This document shows, piece by piece, positions 62,013 to 64,000 of a stretch of 64,000 nucleotides of DNA (the first letter of the stretch is position 1; each line of letters begins with the position of its first letter). The notes beneath the pieces were generated by a model that saw only the letters and a program-made list of their open reading frames with translations, was not told where the DNA came from and did no database searches. The stretch is taken from positions 3,360,749-3,424,748 of the forward strand of contig NZ_KQ033919.1 in assembly GCF_000969825.1 (NCBI RefSeq), given 5' to 3'. Origin of the DNA: Parabacteroides gordonii MS-1 = DSM 23371 (GTDB taxonomy: Bacteria; Bacteroidota; Bacteroidia; Bacteroidales; Tannerellaceae). Position numbers and translations under genes: made by a program.

Positions 62013-62048
62013 ATGTTCTGTATGTTGAATTTATGATGAAATCGGATA

Positions 62049-63263
62049 TTATTGATCCAGGTCGAATCCCGGAGTGATAGTTTCTTCTGTCCAGGGAGCA
62101 ATGGTTACATGAACCAATACGTTGAATTGAATATTTTCCAGGTCGTTGTCCAGCATCGGGATCAACTCGACTTCCATATTATAGATAGTACCCGCTTTAA
62201 AATCGGCTGCTGTCATTTCGGTGTTCACATTTCTTAAATACTTCACGATGTTGGCGAAACGAGCCGTGTTAGCCAGTGCCGGGTTGAATACGGCTAAATC
62301 GGTAGATGCCAGATTGGCTATATTTAGATCGGCCAGATCGAGATGGATTTTAGGTAATTGATCACTCGGGAAAATATTGAATGCATAACTCTTATCTGCC
62401 GGAAGTGTAAGAGGTAGATCTTCATAGCTACCGCCTGTGTATTTACTGTAGTTGGCATAAGCTGCTGCATCTACGGCTGTAGGCTGGTTGAAGAGCCATT
62501 TGCCTTCCAGAATATTATTTACGGAAGATGCATTGTTGTACAAGTCTGCAACGCTGGTTGAATCATGATAGGTGGTATAAAAGTTATTCAGATAAATACC
62601 TTTCAGTTTCGGATCGAATCCAGTCCAGCTAACGGTTGCTTGTTTCTGGCTACCGCTAATTACACGCGTAAATTCAAAGGAACCGCTTGGTTTAACAATA
62701 ACTTTCGTGATCTGTAAACGGGCTACGATCGGCTTAATAGTCACATTCGCCGTATACGTTTTACCTGAAGTGGGATCCGGGTCTATCGGTTCGCTTTCGA
62801 TTGGTGTAAGATCCTCATCAACACCAAAATACAGCACTTCGGAACCCTGCTGCTGCGCGAGCGTGGTCGTTATTTGATTATCTGTAACGGCTGTGCCCGG
62901 ATTACCGTAAACATATACTTTGGATATGGTTTGTGGCACGTTGATAAACTTGTATCCTTTATCCGGATTTACCAGTTTATCCCAGTTAGAATTTACAGTT
63001 GCATCTTTAGTGATGGTTTCAGATTTAACAACGGCTCCGCTGGCATCTGTCAGGTTGATAAGCACACTGTTTACGTTCATCGTATCTTTGGTGAGGAAGT
63101 TTCCGGCTTCTGTAGCCCTGGTTTTTACTCCCGACATTCCTGCCAGTGATACAGATATTGATTTTGTCCCTTGATTATTATCCGGAACGAGTGATTCGTC
63201 GTCGTTACAAGCGAATAATGCGGAAGCTGCAAATAATGCTATAAATAAATTCTTGATTTTCAT
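62049..63263 (-). CDS. Major fimbrial subunit, FimA/Mfa1-like fimbrillin
   Basis: A 404-residue lipoprotein precursor. ATG at 63263 is chosen because it opens a lipoprotein signal (LFIALFAASALFAC); the longer frame upstream is not coding in character. The sequence SGVKTRATEAGNFLTKDTMN offers the Arg-type cleavage that would free the subunit for donor-strand polymerisation; VTIKPIVARLQITKVIV and the end VHVTIAPWTEETITPGFDLD are typical of the P. gingivalis FimA/Mfa1 superfamily. First subunit gene of the operon, so probably the stalk protein. Confidence 0.85.
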   Translation of the reverse strand: MKIKNLFIALFAASALFACNDDESLVPDNNQGTKSISVSLAGMSGVKTRATEAGNFLTKDTMNVNSVLINLTDASGAVVKSETITKDATVNSNWDKLVNPDKGYKFINVPQTISKVYVYGNPGTAVTDNQITTTLAQQQGSEVLYFGVDEDLTPIESEPIDPDPTSGKTYTANVTIKPIVARLQITKVIVKPSGSFEFTRVISGSQKQATVSWTGFDPKLKGIYLNNFYTTYHDSTSVADLYNNASSVNNILEGKWLFNQPTAVDAAAYANYSKYTGGSYEDLPLTLPADKSYAFNIFPSDQLPKIHLDLADLNIANLASTDLAVFNPALANTARFANIVKYLRNVNTEMTAADFKAGTIYNMEVELIPMLDNDLENIQFNVLVHVTIAPWTEETITPGFDLDQ

Positions 63264-63417
63264 AACTTTTTTGAAATTAATGATTGATACTCTGTGTGGA
63301 AGTCTTTCCTCCCTGCCTGTCATTAGTGGTCTCTATTGCCCCGGCAAAGCATAAGAATGGCCGTACATATAAAAGTATATGTATATTGTTTATGATATAT
63401 TTCTTGATATTTCCTTT

Positions 63418-63999
63418 CTATTTAAGGATGTAGATGAGGCTTAAACCTGCTTTGGTTGGCCCGAAGTAGTTCCTGTGGCCGTCTTTGATTTTAGAACCAC
63501 ATTTACCGCAAGGATATTTATCATAATCCAGATAAGCATAGCCAACGCCGATCGTTGCTTCCACACTTAGCCGTTTACTTAGTATCCAGTGGTAACCGTA
63601 TGAAACTCCGGCACCATAGAGGTTGCCTTGATAACGGTGGTCTTTCAACCCCAGCATCTTGATGCCGCCAACGTTGTATTCGGCATAATGTGCATGAAGT
63701 CCGAAAAAGTGTCCGTTAAACCGCTCGCAAGTCCAGTAGCGTAGTTCGGGTTGAACCAGCCAGTGTTTGAGCTTTCTGCTATCGGAAAATGTCCACGGAT
63801 TGTAATTTCCCGACAGGTCGAGTGTAAATTTATCGGATAGTCCTATTTCAATCCCCAGGTTCGGGGTTGTAGTCGCCCAATATAATGCGTTTGTCTTGAT
63901 AGCGAAAACTGGTAAATGGTTCTTATTCTCTTTTACTTGTGCTGCTATACCACTGACAAATGCATAAATAATGCATATTATCAATAATCCTCTTCTCAT
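63418..63999 (-). CDS. DUF3575 family outer membrane beta-barrel-like protein
   Basis: A 193-residue exported protein (signal LLIICIIYAFVSGIAA). FAIKTNALYWATTTPNLGIE, FTLDLSGNYNPWTFSD, YWTCERFNGHFFGLHAHYAE and the Cys pair in YPCGKCG are the DUF3575 pattern, common at the head of Bacteroidales fimbrial (mfa-type) operons. Alternating beta strands and the terminal LSLIYILK fit a small outer-membrane barrel. Role in fimbria export or assembly is inferred from position. The ATG at 63999 is at the very edge of the window; the 154 bases before the fimA start contain no gene. Confidence 0.8.
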   Translation of the reverse strand: MRRGLLIICIIYAFVSGIAAQVKENKNHLPVFAIKTNALYWATTTPNLGIEIGLSDKFTLDLSGNYNPWTFSDSRKLKHWLVQPELRYWTCERFNGHFFGLHAHYAEYNVGGIKMLGLKDHRYQGNLYGAGVSYGYHWILSKRLSVEATIGVGYAYLDYDKYPCGKCGSKIKDGHRNYFGPTKAGLSLIYILK

Positions 64000-64000
64000 C

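Overview
The window is chromosomal DNA of a gut Bacteroidales bacterium, most likely a Parabacteroides. Supporting signs are SusC/SusD pairs with FecR and ECF sigma partners, TTTG/TAnnTTTG promoters, lipoproteins throughout, a DUF6383-type surface protein, an Mfa/FimA fimbrial operon and an animal-type glutaminyl cyclase. The genus is inferred; family and order are much firmer.

Layout. 1-5.6 kb: the tail of an unknown gene, an Rpn-type nuclease/transposase, a structured RNA candidate with its own promoter and terminator, and a large DUF6383-type secreted protein. 5.6-31.4 kb: two divergent polysaccharide utilization loci (PULs) placed back to back. The minus-strand locus is FecR, SusC, SusD, GH29 fucosidase, then an ECF sigma gene. 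The plus-strand locus is FecR, SusC, SusD, sulfatase, GH2, sulfatase, GH20, GH2, GH16. The enzyme set suggests a sulfated, fucosylated galactose/hexosamine glycan such as mucin O-glycan (inference). 31.6-35.4 kb: housekeeping genes (DUF5684-like, sufS, VanZ-like, rnhB) and a lipoprotein. 35.4-41.5 kb: a stand-alone SusC/SusD pair behind an apparently invertible promoter. 41.5-48.9 kb: housekeeping genes (SufE, glutaminyl cyclase, an amidotransferase-dipeptidase fusion, gyrB, tRNA-Glu, rpsT, tRNA-Glu, DUF2721, recO, tRNA-Arg). 48.9-55.4 kb: a 6.4-kb integrated element between a tRNA-Arg 3' end and a 15-bp copy of it, with integrase, XRE regulator, Rep-like protein and small envelope proteins. 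55.5-64 kb: an Mfa/FimA-type fimbrial operon with one subunit gene interrupted by an amber codon.

The main discovery candidate is a pair of DNA inversion switches built on one recombinase-site design, AGTTC-N5-GAACT. The first pair (13854-13886 and 14432-14464, 33 bp identical and inverted) lies inside the coding sequences of two divergent FecR anti-sigma genes, in the same reading frame in both. Only the plus-strand gene has a start codon and the cytoplasmic anti-sigma domain; the minus-strand gene is a start-less cassette. Inversion would move the start codon and sigma-binding domain in frame onto the other FecR, so the cell would arm one PUL or the other. The second pair (35812-35826 and 35960-35974) flanks a TAnnTTTG promoter upstream of the third SusC/SusD pair and would act as an on/off switch; it is drawn here in the on orientation. 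The FecR-linked SusC proteins carry the STN signalling domain, while the SusC behind the invertible promoter lacks it, which fits the two modes of control.
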